Shown one piece after another: positions 16,246-25,161 of a DNA stretch of 58,235 nt. This stretch comes from Fen-549 sp964636655 (GTDB lineage: Bacteria; Actinomycetota; Thermoleophilia; Gaiellales; Gaiellaceae), in contig CAZWTK010000014.1 of assembly GCA_964636655.1 (NCBI GenBank), positions 1-58,235 on the forward strand, written 5' to 3'. The notes below the pieces were generated by a model, which was not told where the DNA came from, made no database searches, and saw nothing but the letters and a program-made list of their open reading frames with translations. The translations under genes were made by a program, and so were the position numbers. Within the stretch, counting starts at the first letter, position 1. Each line of letters opens with the position of its first letter.

Positions 16246-17643
16246 CTAGCGCGCCCTCCGTTTGGCAGCCACGTGAACGGGCCGCCCGAGAGCGACGAGA
16301 CCGGCCTCCTTTATCGCCTCGCTCAGGGTCGGATGCGCCGTCATTCCCAGCGAGAGCGTCTCGATCGTCGACTCGGCGTCGATGGCGACCCGCCCGACCT
16401 CGATCAGCTCCGTCGCATGCGGTCCGACGACAACCAGTCCGAGCAGCTCGCCGTAGCGACTCTCGTGGATGGTCTTCACCCAACCCGTCGTGTCGCCCTG
16501 CATCACGGCCCGCCCGTTCGCCGCCCAGGGGAAGCGGCCGATCACGACGTCGTCGCCGTGACGCTCGCGCGCCTCGGCCTCGGTCAAGCCCACAGCCGCG
16601 ATCTCGGGCTCGCTGTAGATCGGGCGTGGGACGGTGCGCTCGCCGACGACGGCCTCGTGCCCGGTCGCGTTCTCGGCCGCGATCTCCGCCTCGTAGAAAG
16701 CCGTGTGAGCAAGCTGCCAGTGCCCCGCCACGTCGCCGGCGGCGTAGATGTGGGTGACGCTCGTGCGTCGCCTCTCGTCGGTCTGGATGCCGCGCTTGGG
16801 GTCGAAGGAGATCCCGGCCGCCTCCAGGCCAATGCCCTCGACGCTCGGCGCCCGGCCGACCGAGACCAGCATTAGATCGGCCTCGATCGTCTCTTCGTCC
16901 GCGACATGAACGCGGAGCGCTCCGTCCACCTCCTCGACCTTGCTGCAAGCCTGTCCGAGCCGTAACTCGATGCCGCGCCGGCGGAAGCTCTTGGCCAGCT
17001 CGTTGGAGACGTCTTCGTCCTCCATCGGAAGCAGCCTCTCGAGCAACTCCACGATCGTCACCTTGGAGCCGAAACGGGCAAAGATGGAAGCGAACTCGCA
17101 ACCGATCACGCCGCCGCCGAGGACTACCAGGCGAGGCGGAACCTCGGTCTGGGCGAGCATGCCAGTCGAGTCGACGCAGCGCGCCGAATCGATGCCCGGG
17201 ATCGGGGGGACGATCGGATGTGAGCCGGTGGCGACGATCGCGCTGGAGAAAGAGATCTCCTCGGCGCCTTCGACGGCGATTGTGTGCGCATCGGTGAAAC
17301 GACCGAAGCCCTTCACCCACTTGACGCCGTTTGCCTTGAACAGCGTCGATACGCCGCCCGTCATTCGCTCAACGGTGCTCGCCTTCCAGGCGTTGGCACG
17401 CTCGAAATCGAGACCGGCCTCGTTGATGCGGATGCCGAGGCTCTCGTAGCTCTCCTCGATCTCCTTGATCGCACGCGCCGTCTGCACCCAGGTCTTGGTG
17501 GGGATACAGCCCACGCGCAGGCAAACCCCACCGAGCGCTGCTTCGCTCTCGACGCAGACGACCTTCGCGCCGAGTTGCGCGGCACGGATCGCGGCCGGGT
17601 AGCCGCCCGGCCCACCTCCGAGGACGGCGACGTCACATTCCAT
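16246..17643 (-). CDS. lpdA: Dihydrolipoyl dehydrogenase (E3)
   Basis: The 465-aa flavoprotein reoxidises lipoyl groups of 2-oxoacid dehydrogenases using NAD+. It has the FAD motif GGGPGGYPAA (9-18), the redox disulfide GGVCLRVGCIPTK (C41 and C46), the second dinucleotide motif LGGGVIGCEFA, the FAD motif IYAAGDV, and the C-terminal AHPTLSEA carrying the catalytic His and Glu. ATG 17643 has AAGGAAGGA upstream, which decides the start. The E1 and E2 genes lie 1.2-4.4 kb upstream on the same strand, separated by a VOC gene and an opposite-strand amidotransferase. Confidence 0.95.
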   Translation of the reverse strand: MECDVAVLGGGPGGYPAAIRAAQLGAKVVCVESEAALGGVCLRVGCIPTKTWVQTARAIKEIEESYESLGIRINEAGLDFERANAWKASTVERMTGGVSTLFKANGVKWVKGFGRFTDAHTIAVEGAEEISFSSAIVATGSHPIVPPIPGIDSARCVDSTGMLAQTEVPPRLVVLGGGVIGCEFASIFARFGSKVTIVELLERLLPMEDEDVSNELAKSFRRRGIELRLGQACSKVEEVDGALRVHVADEETIEADLMLVSVGRAPSVEGIGLEAAGISFDPKRGIQTDERRRTSVTHIYAAGDVAGHWQLAHTAFYEAEIAAENATGHEAVVGERTVPRPIYSEPEIAAVGLTEAEARERHGDDVVIGRFPWAANGRAVMQGDTTGWVKTIHESRYGELLGLVVVGPHATELIEVGRVAIDAESTIETLSLGMTAHPTLSEAIKEAGLVALGRPVHVAAKRRAR

Positions 17644-17720
17644 GGCAATCCTTCCTTTTACTCGCTGACCCCTCGATCCTAACCGCGCGAGAGCCGGAAC
17701 AGCCACTAAGTTGAAGATCG

Positions 17721-18458
17721 ATGCCGACCGGCCATAAACAGCGCACGATGCGCATCCTGGTGCTTCAGCACATCGCCTGCGAGCCGCCCGGCCTGTACGA
17801 GGACGTGCTCGAAGAGCGCGGCGCCGAGCTGGTGCGCGTTGAGCTCGACGAGGGCGAGCCGCTGCCCGACTGGCGCGATTTCGACGGCGTCGTCGCCATG
17901 GGCGGTCCGATGGACGCCTTCGAGGGCGATCTCCACCCCTGGCTGGAGGACGAGAGGCGCTCGATCGCCGAGCTGACCTCCGAGGGAAAGGCCTTCTGGG
18001 GCGTGTGTCTCGGCGCGCAGCTACTGGCCGGTGCGCTCGGGGCCCGCGTCTACACGGGAGCTTCGCCCGAGATCGGCGTCTTGCCGATCACGCTGACCGC
18101 ATCCGCCGGCACCGACCCGGTTACGGCCGGGCTCCCCGAGACGCTGCCCGCCTTCCACTGGCACAGCTGTAGCTTCGACCTGCCCGCCGGCGCGACGCTC
18201 CTTGCTTCCTCCGGGGCCTATCCAAATCAAATCTTCCGCGCCGGTCGTCGCGCCTACGGCCTGCAGTGCCACCTCGAGGTCTCGAGCGAGCTCGTGCGCG
18301 AGTGGCTGGAGGTGCCAGCCTATGCTGAATCGCTGGAGCGCACGGGTGGTCGCGGCGCGGCGGAGAAGATGCTGGCCGAGCTGGCGGCGAGCGAGTCGTC
18401 ACTCCGCCCGCTCGCCCGCACCCTGTTCGAGCGCTGGTTGGCGACGATCCCGAGCTAG
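17721..18458 (+). CDS. Class I glutamine amidotransferase-like protein
   Basis: The 245-aa protein has a GATase1 fold: AMGGPMDAFE, the nucleophile elbow GVCLGAQLL (Cys96) and the His-Glu pair in LQCHLEVSSE (H184, E186), so the triad is complete. Stand-alone members resemble the glutaminase part of GMP synthase and hydrolyse or transfer from gamma-glutamyl substrates; the substrate here is not evident. A second ATG at 17748 is a possible start. Its stop overlaps the VOC gene stop by 4 nt. Confidence 0.88.
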   Translation: MPTGHKQRTMRILVLQHIACEPPGLYEDVLEERGAELVRVELDEGEPLPDWRDFDGVVAMGGPMDAFEGDLHPWLEDERRSIAELTSEGKAFWGVCLGAQLLAGALGARVYTGASPEIGVLPITLTASAGTDPVTAGLPETLPAFHWHSCSFDLPAGATLLASSGAYPNQIFRAGRRAYGLQCHLEVSSELVREWLEVPAYAESLERTGGRGAAEKMLAELAASESSLRPLARTLFERWLATIPS

Positions 18459-18796
18459 GCGAGCACTTGGGCGAGTTGGACGCGGTTCCCGTCGAGATCG
18501 AAGACGTCGAACAGACGAATCTTCCCGTGCAGTTCCAGCACCGTGCCGACTCGGACGCCGGAGTTCCGCAACCGCTCGGCCTCGGCCCTCGCGTCGACAA
18601 CGTCGACCACTGCCACTCCCCCCTCTTCCGGCTCACCCTCGGTCAGGCCGATCTCCATCGATCCGTTGCGTAGTCGCGCCCAGCGTCCTTCGGCGTCTTC
18701 GTAGATCTCTTCGAAGCCGAGCAGATCGACGTAAAAGAGACGGGCGGCGGCAAGGTCACGTACCCGGTACCAGACCTTTACGCCTTCCTCCACCAT
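18455..18796 (-). CDS. VOC (glyoxalase/bleomycin-resistance) family protein
   Basis: The 113-aa protein has the paired beta-alpha-beta-beta-beta modules of the VOC fold: VKVWYRVRDLAAARLFYVDL at the start and GKIRLFDVFDLDGNRVQLAQ at the end, which is the typical last strand pattern. VOC proteins bind a metal for isomerase, dioxygenase or resistance functions, and this sequence does not settle which. It lies 13 bp after the E2 gene on the same strand and is probably co-transcribed with it. Confidence 0.85.
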   Translation of the reverse strand: MVEEGVKVWYRVRDLAAARLFYVDLLGFEEIYEDAEGRWARLRNGSMEIGLTEGEPEEGGVAVVDVVDARAEAERLRNSGVRVGTVLELHGKIRLFDVFDLDGNRVQLAQVLA

Positions 18797-18809
18797 CAGC
18801 GTCGCGGCA

Positions 18810-20036
18810 CTAGAGCATCAGCCCCGGCTCTTCGAGGAAGCCCTTGACCGCGGCCAGGAACTCGGCCGCGACCGAACCGTCTACGGCGCGATGATCGCAG
18901 GTGAGCGTGAGAGTTAGAACGGGTGCGATCTCAACCCGGCCTTCGCGTGCGAGCGGGCGCTCGACGATCGAGCCGACAGCGATGATCGCAACCTGAGGCG
19001 GATTGAGCACGGCGATGAACTGCTCGACGTCGAAGGTGCCCAGGTTGGAGATGGTGAAGGTGCCTCCCTCGAGTTCGTCCAGGCCGATCGAGCCGTCGAG
19101 CGTGCGCGATACGAGGTCTCTGCGGGCCAGCGCAAGCTCCGACAGGCTCTTGTGCTCGCAGCCGCGCAGCACGGGCACGATCAGCCCGCGATCGGTCGCT
19201 GTGGCGATGCCGATGTCGACGGAGTGATGGATCTCGATCGCGTCGTCGAGCCAGAGCGCATTGACGCCCGGGTAGCGAATGAGCGCCTGTGCACAGGCCT
19301 TGGTCAGGAAATCGGCGATGCTCGCGGGCTGCTCGCCGGGTTGTACGCGCTCGCGCAGGCGGACGCGCATCGCCAGCACCTCGCTCATGTCGGCGGCGGT
19401 GGTGAGCTGGAAAGCGGGCGCCTGCCAGGCTTCGGTGAGGCGGCGCGCGATCGTGCGGCGGACGGTTGTCAGCGGCACGCGCTCGACCGCTCCCGGTGCC
19501 GTTGCACTGGAGGCCGGAGTGACCGTCGCCGGTGTGGTCGCGGCGCGCTTGACGTCGTCCGCGACGATCCTTCCCTCGGGGCCGCTGCCGCTCATTCCCT
19601 CCAGATCGAGCCCGCGCTCGCGTGCCAGCCTGCGCGCAAGTGGAGAGGCCTTCTTTCGCCCGTCTTGTTCGCCGCCGTCGGGCGGCACCGCAAGCGAAGT
19701 GGTAACGGGCTCGGAGACGCCTTCCGGCTCGGGCTCGCGCTCGGGCGGCGGCGCGGCGGGCGGCGGCTCTGCGGGTGTGTCGGGCACCTGCTCGCCCTCC
19801 TCGCCGACGTAGGCGATCGTCGTTCCGACCGCGGCCTCGCCTTCTGGTAGAGCGATCTTGAGCAACACGCCCGAAAGCGGCGACTCGACCTCCTGCGTGA
19901 CCTTGTCGGTATCGAGCTCGTAGAGGGGCTCGCCCTTCTCGACCGTCTGGCCCTCACTCTTCAGCCACTTGACGACTACGCCCGACTCCATTCCCTGACC
20001 AAGGCGGGGCAGCTTGATCTCGCCGGCCACCGTCAC
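18810..20036 (-). CDS. Dihydrolipoamide acyltransferase (E2) of a 2-oxoacid dehydrogenase complex
   Basis: The 408-aa protein has an N-terminal lipoyl domain (1-75, lipoylated Lys45 in TDKV), an Ala/Pro/Glu-rich linker, a peripheral-subunit-binding domain (ASPLARRLARERGLDLEGMS ... GRIVADDV) and the catalytic acyltransferase domain ending with DHRAVDG. It transfers the acyl group from lipoyl-lysine to CoA. GTG 20036 overlaps the E1beta stop by 4 nt (GTGA), which fixes the start and indicates translational coupling. One lipoyl domain is typical of branched-chain or acetoin enzymes. Confidence 0.93.
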   Translation of the reverse strand: MTVAGEIKLPRLGQGMESGVVVKWLKSEGQTVEKGEPLYELDTDKVTQEVESPLSGVLLKIALPEGEAAVGTTIAYVGEEGEQVPDTPAEPPPAAPPPEREPEPEGVSEPVTTSLAVPPDGGEQDGRKKASPLARRLARERGLDLEGMSGSGPEGRIVADDVKRAATTPATVTPASSATAPGAVERVPLTTVRRTIARRLTEAWQAPAFQLTTAADMSEVLAMRVRLRERVQPGEQPASIADFLTKACAQALIRYPGVNALWLDDAIEIHHSVDIGIATATDRGLIVPVLRGCEHKSLSELALARRDLVSRTLDGSIGLDELEGGTFTISNLGTFDVEQFIAVLNPPQVAIIAVGSIVERPLAREGRVEIAPVLTLTLTCDHRAVDGSVAAEFLAAVKGFLEEPGLML

Positions 20037-21028
20037 TCGCCTCCGACCGTCCGCTTGATCGCCGCAAACACCTGCTTGCGGCGCGGGACGCAGGCTTGCT
20101 CCAGCGCCGGTGCAAAGGGAAGTGGCGAGAAGCAGGCGCCGACTCTCTCGACCGGAGCATCGAGCCAATCGAAAGCTTTCTCCTGTACCAGTGCCGCCAC
20201 CTCCGCTCCGAATCCCATCCTCCGTACCGCTTCGTGCGCGACCACGCAGCGACTTGTCTTTCGCACCGACTCGAGTATCGCCTCCTCGTCGAGCGGCTGC
20301 AAGGTGCGCGGGTCGACGACCTCGACCGAGATCCCCTCCTGCTCGGCCTGCTCCGCCGCCGCCAGCGCCTCGTGCACCAGCGGTCCGGTTGCGACCACGG
20401 TCACGTCTTCGCCCGTTCTGGCGATCCGCGCCTTGCCGAGCGGGATCGGCTCCAGCTCCTCGGGCAACTCTTCGCGTTGGTTGTAGAGCTGGACGTGCTC
20501 GAAGAAGACGACGCAGTTGTCGTCGTAGATCGACGACCAGAGCAGCCCACGCGCGTCGCGCGGAGTCGAGGGATAGACGACCTTCAACCCGGGTACGGCG
20601 ACGAACCAGCCCTCGGTCTGCTGCCCGTGCTGGGCGCCCGACGACCAGCCCGCGCCTCCCTGCGTCCGCACCGTCAGCGGCACCTTCAGCTGACCGCCGG
20701 ACATGTAGCGCTCCTTGGCGGCATGGTTGACGAGCTGCTCCATGGACAGAGTGAGGAAGTCCTCGTACATGATCTCGACGATCGGGCGCATGCCCATCAT
20801 CGCCGCGCCGATTCCGGCGCCGGTCAGCGCCATCTCCGAGATCGGGCTGTTACGCACCCTCCCCGGTCCGAACTCCTCGAGCATGCCCAGCGTGACCTTC
20901 TGCGAGCCGCCGTGCTCGGCGATGTCTTGGCCCATGATGAAGACGCCCGGGTCGCGCCTCATCGCCTGCGACATGGCGTCGCGTACGGCCTCGCGATAGC
21001 TGAACCTCGTCGCCCCGCTCTCAGGCAT
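20033..21028 (-). CDS. 2-oxoacid dehydrogenase E1 component, beta subunit
   Basis: The 331-aa subunit has the transketolase-like pyrimidine domain (YREAVRDAMSQAMRRDPGVF, GPGRVRNSPISEMALTGAGIG) and the C-terminal domain (VEVVDPRTLQPLDEEAI). It forms the thiamine-diphosphate enzyme with the alpha subunit. ATG 21028 overlaps the alpha-subunit stop by 8 nt. The type resembles acetoin or pyruvate dehydrogenase E1beta; sequence alone does not fix the substrate. Confidence 0.93.
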   Translation of the reverse strand: MPESGATRFSYREAVRDAMSQAMRRDPGVFIMGQDIAEHGGSQKVTLGMLEEFGPGRVRNSPISEMALTGAGIGAAMMGMRPIVEIMYEDFLTLSMEQLVNHAAKERYMSGGQLKVPLTVRTQGGAGWSSGAQHGQQTEGWFVAVPGLKVVYPSTPRDARGLLWSSIYDDNCVVFFEHVQLYNQREELPEELEPIPLGKARIARTGEDVTVVATGPLVHEALAAAEQAEQEGISVEVVDPRTLQPLDEEAILESVRKTSRCVVAHEAVRRMGFGAEVAALVQEKAFDWLDAPVERVGACFSPLPFAPALEQACVPRRKQVFAAIKRTVGGE

Positions 21029-21992
21029 ATACGTCCTCGAGCAGAGTCTGCGGATCGGGATCGGTGCCGTGGCGCGCGAACTCGACGGCGTCGTCAACCG
21101 CCGCCTCGGCCTCCCGCTCCAGCTCGCCGAAGCGCTCGTCCGATAGAGCGAGCCGCTCGCGCAGCTTCGCGATCGGGTCCTCGGTCTCGCGCGTCAGCTC
21201 GTACTCGGCCTTGTCGCGGTACTCCTGCTGATCGCCGACGTTGTGCGGGGCGAGCCGGTAGGTCTCGGCCAGCAGGAAGACCGGCCCCATACCCGAGCGC
21301 GCGTGGGCCAGAGCCTCGGCGGTCGTTCGGTAAACGGCCTCCACGTCCTGCCCGTCCACGCTAAGCGAGGTCATTCCGAAAGCGAGCGCCCGCTGAGTGA
21401 GATCGGCGATGGGCGAGTGCTGAGTGAGCGGTGTCGACTCCGCCCAGCGGTTGTTCTCGCAGAGGAAGACGACCGGTAGCTTCCAGAGCTGGGCCATGTT
21501 CATCGACTCGTGGAAGAGGCCGGAGCTCGTGGCGCCGTCGCCGAAGAAGGAAAGCGCTACGCGGGGTTCTGAGCGCATCGAGAAGGCGAGAGCGGCGCCC
21601 GTGGCGATGCCCAGCGCCCCGCCCACCACCGCGCTCGAACCAAGGTTCCCGCGCTCGACGTCGTAGAGGTGCATCGAGCCTCCGCGCCCGCGCGAGCAGC
21701 CCTCTAGCTTGCCGTACAGCTCGGCCATAACCGCTCTAGCGGGCGTGCCCCTGGCGAGCGTGTGCGCATGCGAGCGGTGGGTCGAGGTGATCACGTCGCC
21801 GGGCTCGAGCGCGGCGCAGGCACCGACCGCGACCGCCTCCTGGCCGATCGCAACGTGAACGAAGCCGGGAATCTCGCCGTCGCGGTAGCGCTCTTCTACC
21901 TGCTGCTCGAAATGCCTGATCATGAGCATCTGCTGGAGGAAGCGTCCAAGCTCGTCGGTCTGTAGAGAAATCATGAGATCGAGCTCTGTCAT
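21021..21992 (-). CDS. 2-oxoacid dehydrogenase E1 component, alpha subunit (AcoA/PdhA type)
   Basis: The 323-aa subunit has the thiamine-diphosphate motif from GDG (151-153) to CENN (178-181). It also has the AcoA-like segment STHRSHAHTLARG followed by ELYGKLEGCSRGRGGSMHL. Together with E1beta it decarboxylates a 2-oxoacid or acetoin and passes the acyl group to E2. It is the first gene of the minus-strand set E1alpha-E1beta-E2-VOC. The short length and the GCSRGRGGSMHL segment favour the acetoin/pyruvate type over the longer branched-chain type. Confidence 0.92.
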   Translation of the reverse strand: MTELDLMISLQTDELGRFLQQMLMIRHFEQQVEERYRDGEIPGFVHVAIGQEAVAVGACAALEPGDVITSTHRSHAHTLARGTPARAVMAELYGKLEGCSRGRGGSMHLYDVERGNLGSSAVVGGALGIATGAALAFSMRSEPRVALSFFGDGATSSGLFHESMNMAQLWKLPVVFLCENNRWAESTPLTQHSPIADLTQRALAFGMTSLSVDGQDVEAVYRTTAEALAHARSGMGPVFLLAETYRLAPHNVGDQQEYRDKAEYELTRETEDPIAKLRERLALSDERFGELEREAEAAVDDAVEFARHGTDPDPQTLLEDVYA

Positions 21993-22054
21993 AGCTTTCT
22001 AGTGTTTATCCTGAGCTTGAGCATCCGTGGGTACGTGGTAAGAAGCGATGAGGA

Positions 22055-22444
22055 ATGGAACAGGATTCAGCAGCTAACGGTCTATCCGAGAGCGAAGCAG
22101 GGCAAACACTCCTGGCAGCCTGGGACGATCTGCTCGACGGATTGAGCGAGGACTGGAGCGACCTGCTCGTCGAGGTCGAGCTCGACCCCGACGAGCCTTA
22201 CCATGCCGCCGCGCTGATCGTCTCGCCGCTCAATCCCGAGCGCTGCGACGAGAGGACGGCCTTTCGCTTTCGGGTCGGGCGCGATTTCGGATACGGCGTC
22301 GCCGCCTCGGCGGCCCGGCACTGTCTCGCGCTGCTCGACGAGCACGAGGTCGAAGGCCGCCTGCGCCTGCTGGACGTACTCTCACAGACACGGCCGTTCG
22401 AGACGCAGGGGCCGATCTGGCGACGTGGGGGCCACTCGCTGTGA
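22055..22444 (+). CDS. Hypothetical protein, translationally coupled to a PRC-barrel-like gene
   Basis: The 129-aa acidic protein has no recognised family, no signal peptide and no membrane segment. The central part (HAAALIVSPLNPER ... AFRFRVGRDFGYGVAASAARHCLALLDEH) reads as a mixed alpha/beta domain. It is divergent from the E1alpha gene. Its stop overlaps the next GTG by 4 nt, which supports it as a real gene in a two-gene operon. Confidence 0.65.
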   Translation: MEQDSAANGLSESEAGQTLLAAWDDLLDGLSEDWSDLLVEVELDPDEPYHAAALIVSPLNPERCDERTAFRFRVGRDFGYGVAASAARHCLALLDEHEVEGRLRLLDVLSQTRPFETQGPIWRRGGHSL

Positions 22445-22752
22445 GCGAGCCGGTCTCGTGGCTACTCATCCGGCGCGGCTGGCAAGTACTCGCATCGGAT
22501 GGGACTCCGGTCGGGCGCATCGGTGCCGTTCGGGGCGAGCCGACCAAGGACATCTTCAACGGCATCGTCGTTCGCGCCAACTCCGCTTCGCCCCGCTTTG
22601 TACCGGGCGAGTACCTGGCCGAGATCGTCTCCGGGCGGGTCACGCTGAAACTGAGCGCTGAGGAGCTCGAGGCTATTCCGCCCGAGAGGAAGCGACCGCT
22701 CGCGCCGAGCGTCTCGCTGTCCGAGTTCCTGCGCCGTTTCGGGCTGCGCTAG
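22441..22752 (+). CDS. PRC-barrel-like hypothetical protein
   Basis: The 103-aa protein starts with a GTG that overlaps the previous stop (GTGA). The segment DGTPVGRIGAVRGEPTKDIF followed by NGIVVRA resembles PRC-barrel beta strands, which occur in RNA-processing and photosynthetic-complex proteins. The assignment rests on a short match and is tentative. The stop codon shares the bases CTAG with the convergent amidohydrolase gene. Confidence 0.6.
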   Translation: MSEPVSWLLIRRGWQVLASDGTPVGRIGAVRGEPTKDIFNGIVVRANSASPRFVPGEYLAEIVSGRVTLKLSAEELEAIPPERKRPLAPSVSLSEFLRRFGLR

Positions 22753-23654
22753 CGGCGCGAATCGGCCCGCTTGAAGGTCGCGTCCGGGGTGTTGTCAACA
22801 AGCGCCTCGTAGGTGCCCGGCTTTCTATACGCGTCGCCCCAGGTCTGGCGTTTGCGATAGCTGCGAAGAGCCGCGAGGTCGAACTTTGCGAGGTAGACAC
22901 CTTCGTCCTCGCCGGCTTCCACGAGCTTGTGCTCCAGATGCCCGCTCGTGCCGTAACAGATGCCGCTGAACGCCACCGAGTGACCGTTGCAGGTGTCGCT
23001 GCCTTCGGAAGAAGGATCGGGAGCCGCGTAGTTGGTCAGCGCCACGCCGACCATGTTCTCGAATGCGCGGGCGCGAAACTGACCGATTCGATCTTCGTCG
23101 AGCGGGCACGAGTTCGGGGTGAGAACGATCTCCGCTCCGCCGAGCATCAACAGGCGCGCAGACTCCGGAAACTCGCGGTCGTAACAGATCATCAAGCCGA
23201 TACGCACCGTCCCGTCCTTCAGCTCGAGCTCCACGACGGGAAACTCCGAACCGGGCTCGAGCGCCGCCTCGATGCTGAAGTCGCAGGTGTGCACCTTGGC
23301 GTAAGTGAGCACCTTCCGTCCGCGGCGGTCGATCACGGTCGCCGCGTTGCGCGGATCTCCTGTCCCGCGCTCTAGATAGGTGACGACGATCGCCATCTCG
23401 AGCTCCCTCGCGAGCTCGCAGAATCGGCCGACAAAGGCGCCGTTCGTCTCGGTCGCGAGCGCCCTGTACGCCGCACGCGCGTCCTCGGGATCGTCCCACC
23501 ACGCGTAACCGATCTGCCACATCTCGGGGAACAGCGCAAGATCGGCACCGAGACGCGCTGCCTCGCGGCACGCCTTCTCCCCCTCGCTCAAGGCGCGGTC
23601 GGGATCGGCGCCCGGACTTCGGAGCTGCAGCAACGCGACGGTCAGCGTATCCAT
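22749..23654 (-). CDS. Carbon-nitrogen hydrolase (nitrilase superfamily)
   Basis: The 301-aa protein has the complete nitrilase-superfamily triad: Glu44 in LFPEMW, Lys120 in YAKVHTCDF and Cys157 in MICYDREFPESAR. Members hydrolyse amides or carbamoyl groups in the cytosol, and carbamoylputrescine or N-carbamoyl amidases are the nearest types. ATG 23654 (MDTLTVALLQ) matches the domain start, and an upstream in-frame start would add 16 poorly conserved residues. It stands alone. Confidence 0.9.
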   Translation of the reverse strand: MDTLTVALLQLRSPGADPDRALSEGEKACREAARLGADLALFPEMWQIGYAWWDDPEDARAAYRALATETNGAFVGRFCELARELEMAIVVTYLERGTGDPRNAATVIDRRGRKVLTYAKVHTCDFSIEAALEPGSEFPVVELELKDGTVRIGLMICYDREFPESARLLMLGGAEIVLTPNSCPLDEDRIGQFRARAFENMVGVALTNYAAPDPSSEGSDTCNGHSVAFSGICYGTSGHLEHKLVEAGEDEGVYLAKFDLAALRSYRKRQTWGDAYRKPGTYEALVDNTPDATFKRADSRR

Positions 23655-23727
23655 GCTCCGGAAGAGACTACCGCCGACGCAGTGGGCGACCGAGGCGTCC
23701 ATCGAGCGCTCGACCGCGAGCTAGTAC

Positions 23728-23764
23728 GATCGCGCGGCGGAAGCTGAGCTCCCGCCGCGCGATC
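23728..23764 (-). terminator. Hairpin after the GH6 cellulase gene
   Basis: GATCGCGCGGCGG (23728-23740) pairs perfectly with CCGCCGCGCGATC (23752-23764) around an 11-nt loop. It begins 12 bp after the cellulase stop on the minus strand. No T-run follows, so it would act as a G/C-rich terminator without a U-tract or as an mRNA 3' stabiliser. Confidence 0.65.
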
Positions 23765-23776
23765 TGATTCCCCCTC

Positions 23777-25045
23777 CTAGTGCAGAACCGGATTCGCCAG
23801 CTGCGCCAGTTGCAGCGCCTGCTGTGGGAACCACTGGCCCGCGGCCGGATCGACGATGCCCCACTCGGGGTCGGTCGGTCCTGCGGTTCCGCGGGTGCAC
23901 TGTCCGTCGGATTCGCCGGGCACCTTCGCCCACAGATAGGCGTCGACCAACGTGTTGCCCGTGTTGATCGTCGGCGGAATGCCGACGCCGCGGCCTGGCG
24001 GGTTGCACCAGTCCTGAGCCGTACCCGCATCGGGGTAAGAGCCCCGGTAATCCCACGGTCCCAGACCATTACGGCCGGTGTCGAGGACGAAGTGAGTCGT
24101 CCCCGCGGGGTAAGTCGCATAGCGAGCGTTTATCCCCGCGGTACTGAGCTCCAGCTCGCTCGCCGTATCGCTCCATACGCCGTACGAGCTGAGCGCCGTC
24201 CCCACCCAGTCCGGCGGACCGCCGTTCCAGTACTGATTGGGACAGCCGGCGTAGTTACCGTCGGCGATGCATTGCGAGATCCATGTCCCGTACGTAACGA
24301 GGTTGCTCGTGAACTGGTAGTTGGAGACGTTCAGGAAGAAGCCCGCAGCCCTGTTGACGCCTGCCTTCACGAGCCGATCGGCCGCGTCGCCGACTCCGAG
24401 CCAGCCGCTGTGAGTCCCGTCCAGATAGACGCTCACCTTCGGCTGCGCCTCGAGCTTGTCGACGGCGTAGTTCAGCTGCTCGTAGCGAGCCGCGTTGGCC
24501 TGCTCCGGCGTCAAGCCGGTGCCGGTCAGATCGGGCTGGCACCACTCTGTACCGCCGTTGATATCGGTGTTGTACGGAATGATCCCGAGACCATCGGGCT
24601 CGAGCAGCAGCAAAGCCTTGCCACTCCCGATTCCCGCGGCCACGCCATCGATCCAAGCCTCGTATGCAGCCGTGTCGAGCGCTCCGCCCGCGGAGTACTG
24701 CCCGCAGTCGCGGAACGGCAGATCGTAGGCGACGAAGACCGGCACCTGGCGCTTTGCGTGCGCCCAGAGCATCGTCTTCTTGACCTGCTTTCGCACCTCT
24801 CTTGGAGTGCCACTCGTAAGCCAAACCGCATGGCCCTTGCTGACCATCTTCTGGAGCAAAGCAGCGTTCTTGAAATCGTGATGCCTGATCAGGCTCACTA
24901 TCTGCTGCTTGGCGCCCTTGTCAGCCTTCGGTACATAGAACGTGCTTCTCGAGTTACACGCACCCGCTCCGGCCAGAACCGGCAGTATTCCTACCGCGAG
25001 TGCAGCCAGCACAACGAGCAGCGTCGTGCGTCTTGTCTTGTGCAT
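23777..25045 (-). CDS. Secreted glycoside hydrolase family 6 (cellulase)
   Basis: The 422-aa protein has a Sec signal peptide (about 1-28) and one GH6 domain without a carbohydrate-binding module. Family hallmarks are VFVAYDLPFRDCG (Asp113), LLLEPDGLG with the proposed catalytic acid Asp151, VYLDGTHSGWL, LDTGRNGLGPW and WAKVPGESDGQC. GH6 enzymes hydrolyse beta-1,4-glucan with inversion, as endoglucanases or cellobiohydrolases, outside the cell. Six or more Cys residues suggest disulfides. The promoter region carries two LacI-type palindromes. Confidence 0.93.
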   Translation of the reverse strand: MHKTRRTTLLVVLAALAVGILPVLAGAGACNSRSTFYVPKADKGAKQQIVSLIRHHDFKNAALLQKMVSKGHAVWLTSGTPREVRKQVKKTMLWAHAKRQVPVFVAYDLPFRDCGQYSAGGALDTAAYEAWIDGVAAGIGSGKALLLLEPDGLGIIPYNTDINGGTEWCQPDLTGTGLTPEQANAARYEQLNYAVDKLEAQPKVSVYLDGTHSGWLGVGDAADRLVKAGVNRAAGFFLNVSNYQFTSNLVTYGTWISQCIADGNYAGCPNQYWNGGPPDWVGTALSSYGVWSDTASELELSTAGINARYATYPAGTTHFVLDTGRNGLGPWDYRGSYPDAGTAQDWCNPPGRGVGIPPTINTGNTLVDAYLWAKVPGESDGQCTRGTAGPTDPEWGIVDPAAGQWFPQQALQLAQLANPVLH

Positions 25046-25104
25046 AACGGAAGTCCCCTTTCATCCCATTCAGCCACCGTTCGCCCGGCGCCTCCCGAGC
25101 GCCA

Positions 25105-25116
25105 GCAAACGTTTGC
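25105..25116. promoter_or_regulatory. LacI-type operator, promoter-proximal copy
   Basis: GCAAACGTTTGC is a perfect 12-bp palindrome with the central CG typical of LacI-family sites. It lies 60 bp upstream of the cellulase ATG, just downstream of the proposed -10 box, and is followed by GGCG exactly as in the second copy. Confidence 0.7.
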
Positions 25117-25123
25117 GGCGTCC

Positions 25124-25152
25124 AACATCTCATTCTTGGCTCTTAGAGTCAA
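25124..25152 (-). promoter_or_regulatory. Probable sigma-70-type promoter of the cellulase gene
   Basis: On the minus strand a -35 box TTGACT (complement of 25147-25152) is separated by 17 bp from GATGTT (complement of 25124-25129). The -35 is a near-consensus match and the -10 is weak. The promoter sits between the two operators, which supports a repressible cellulase promoter. Confidence 0.5.
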
Positions 25153-25161
25153 GTGACATCG

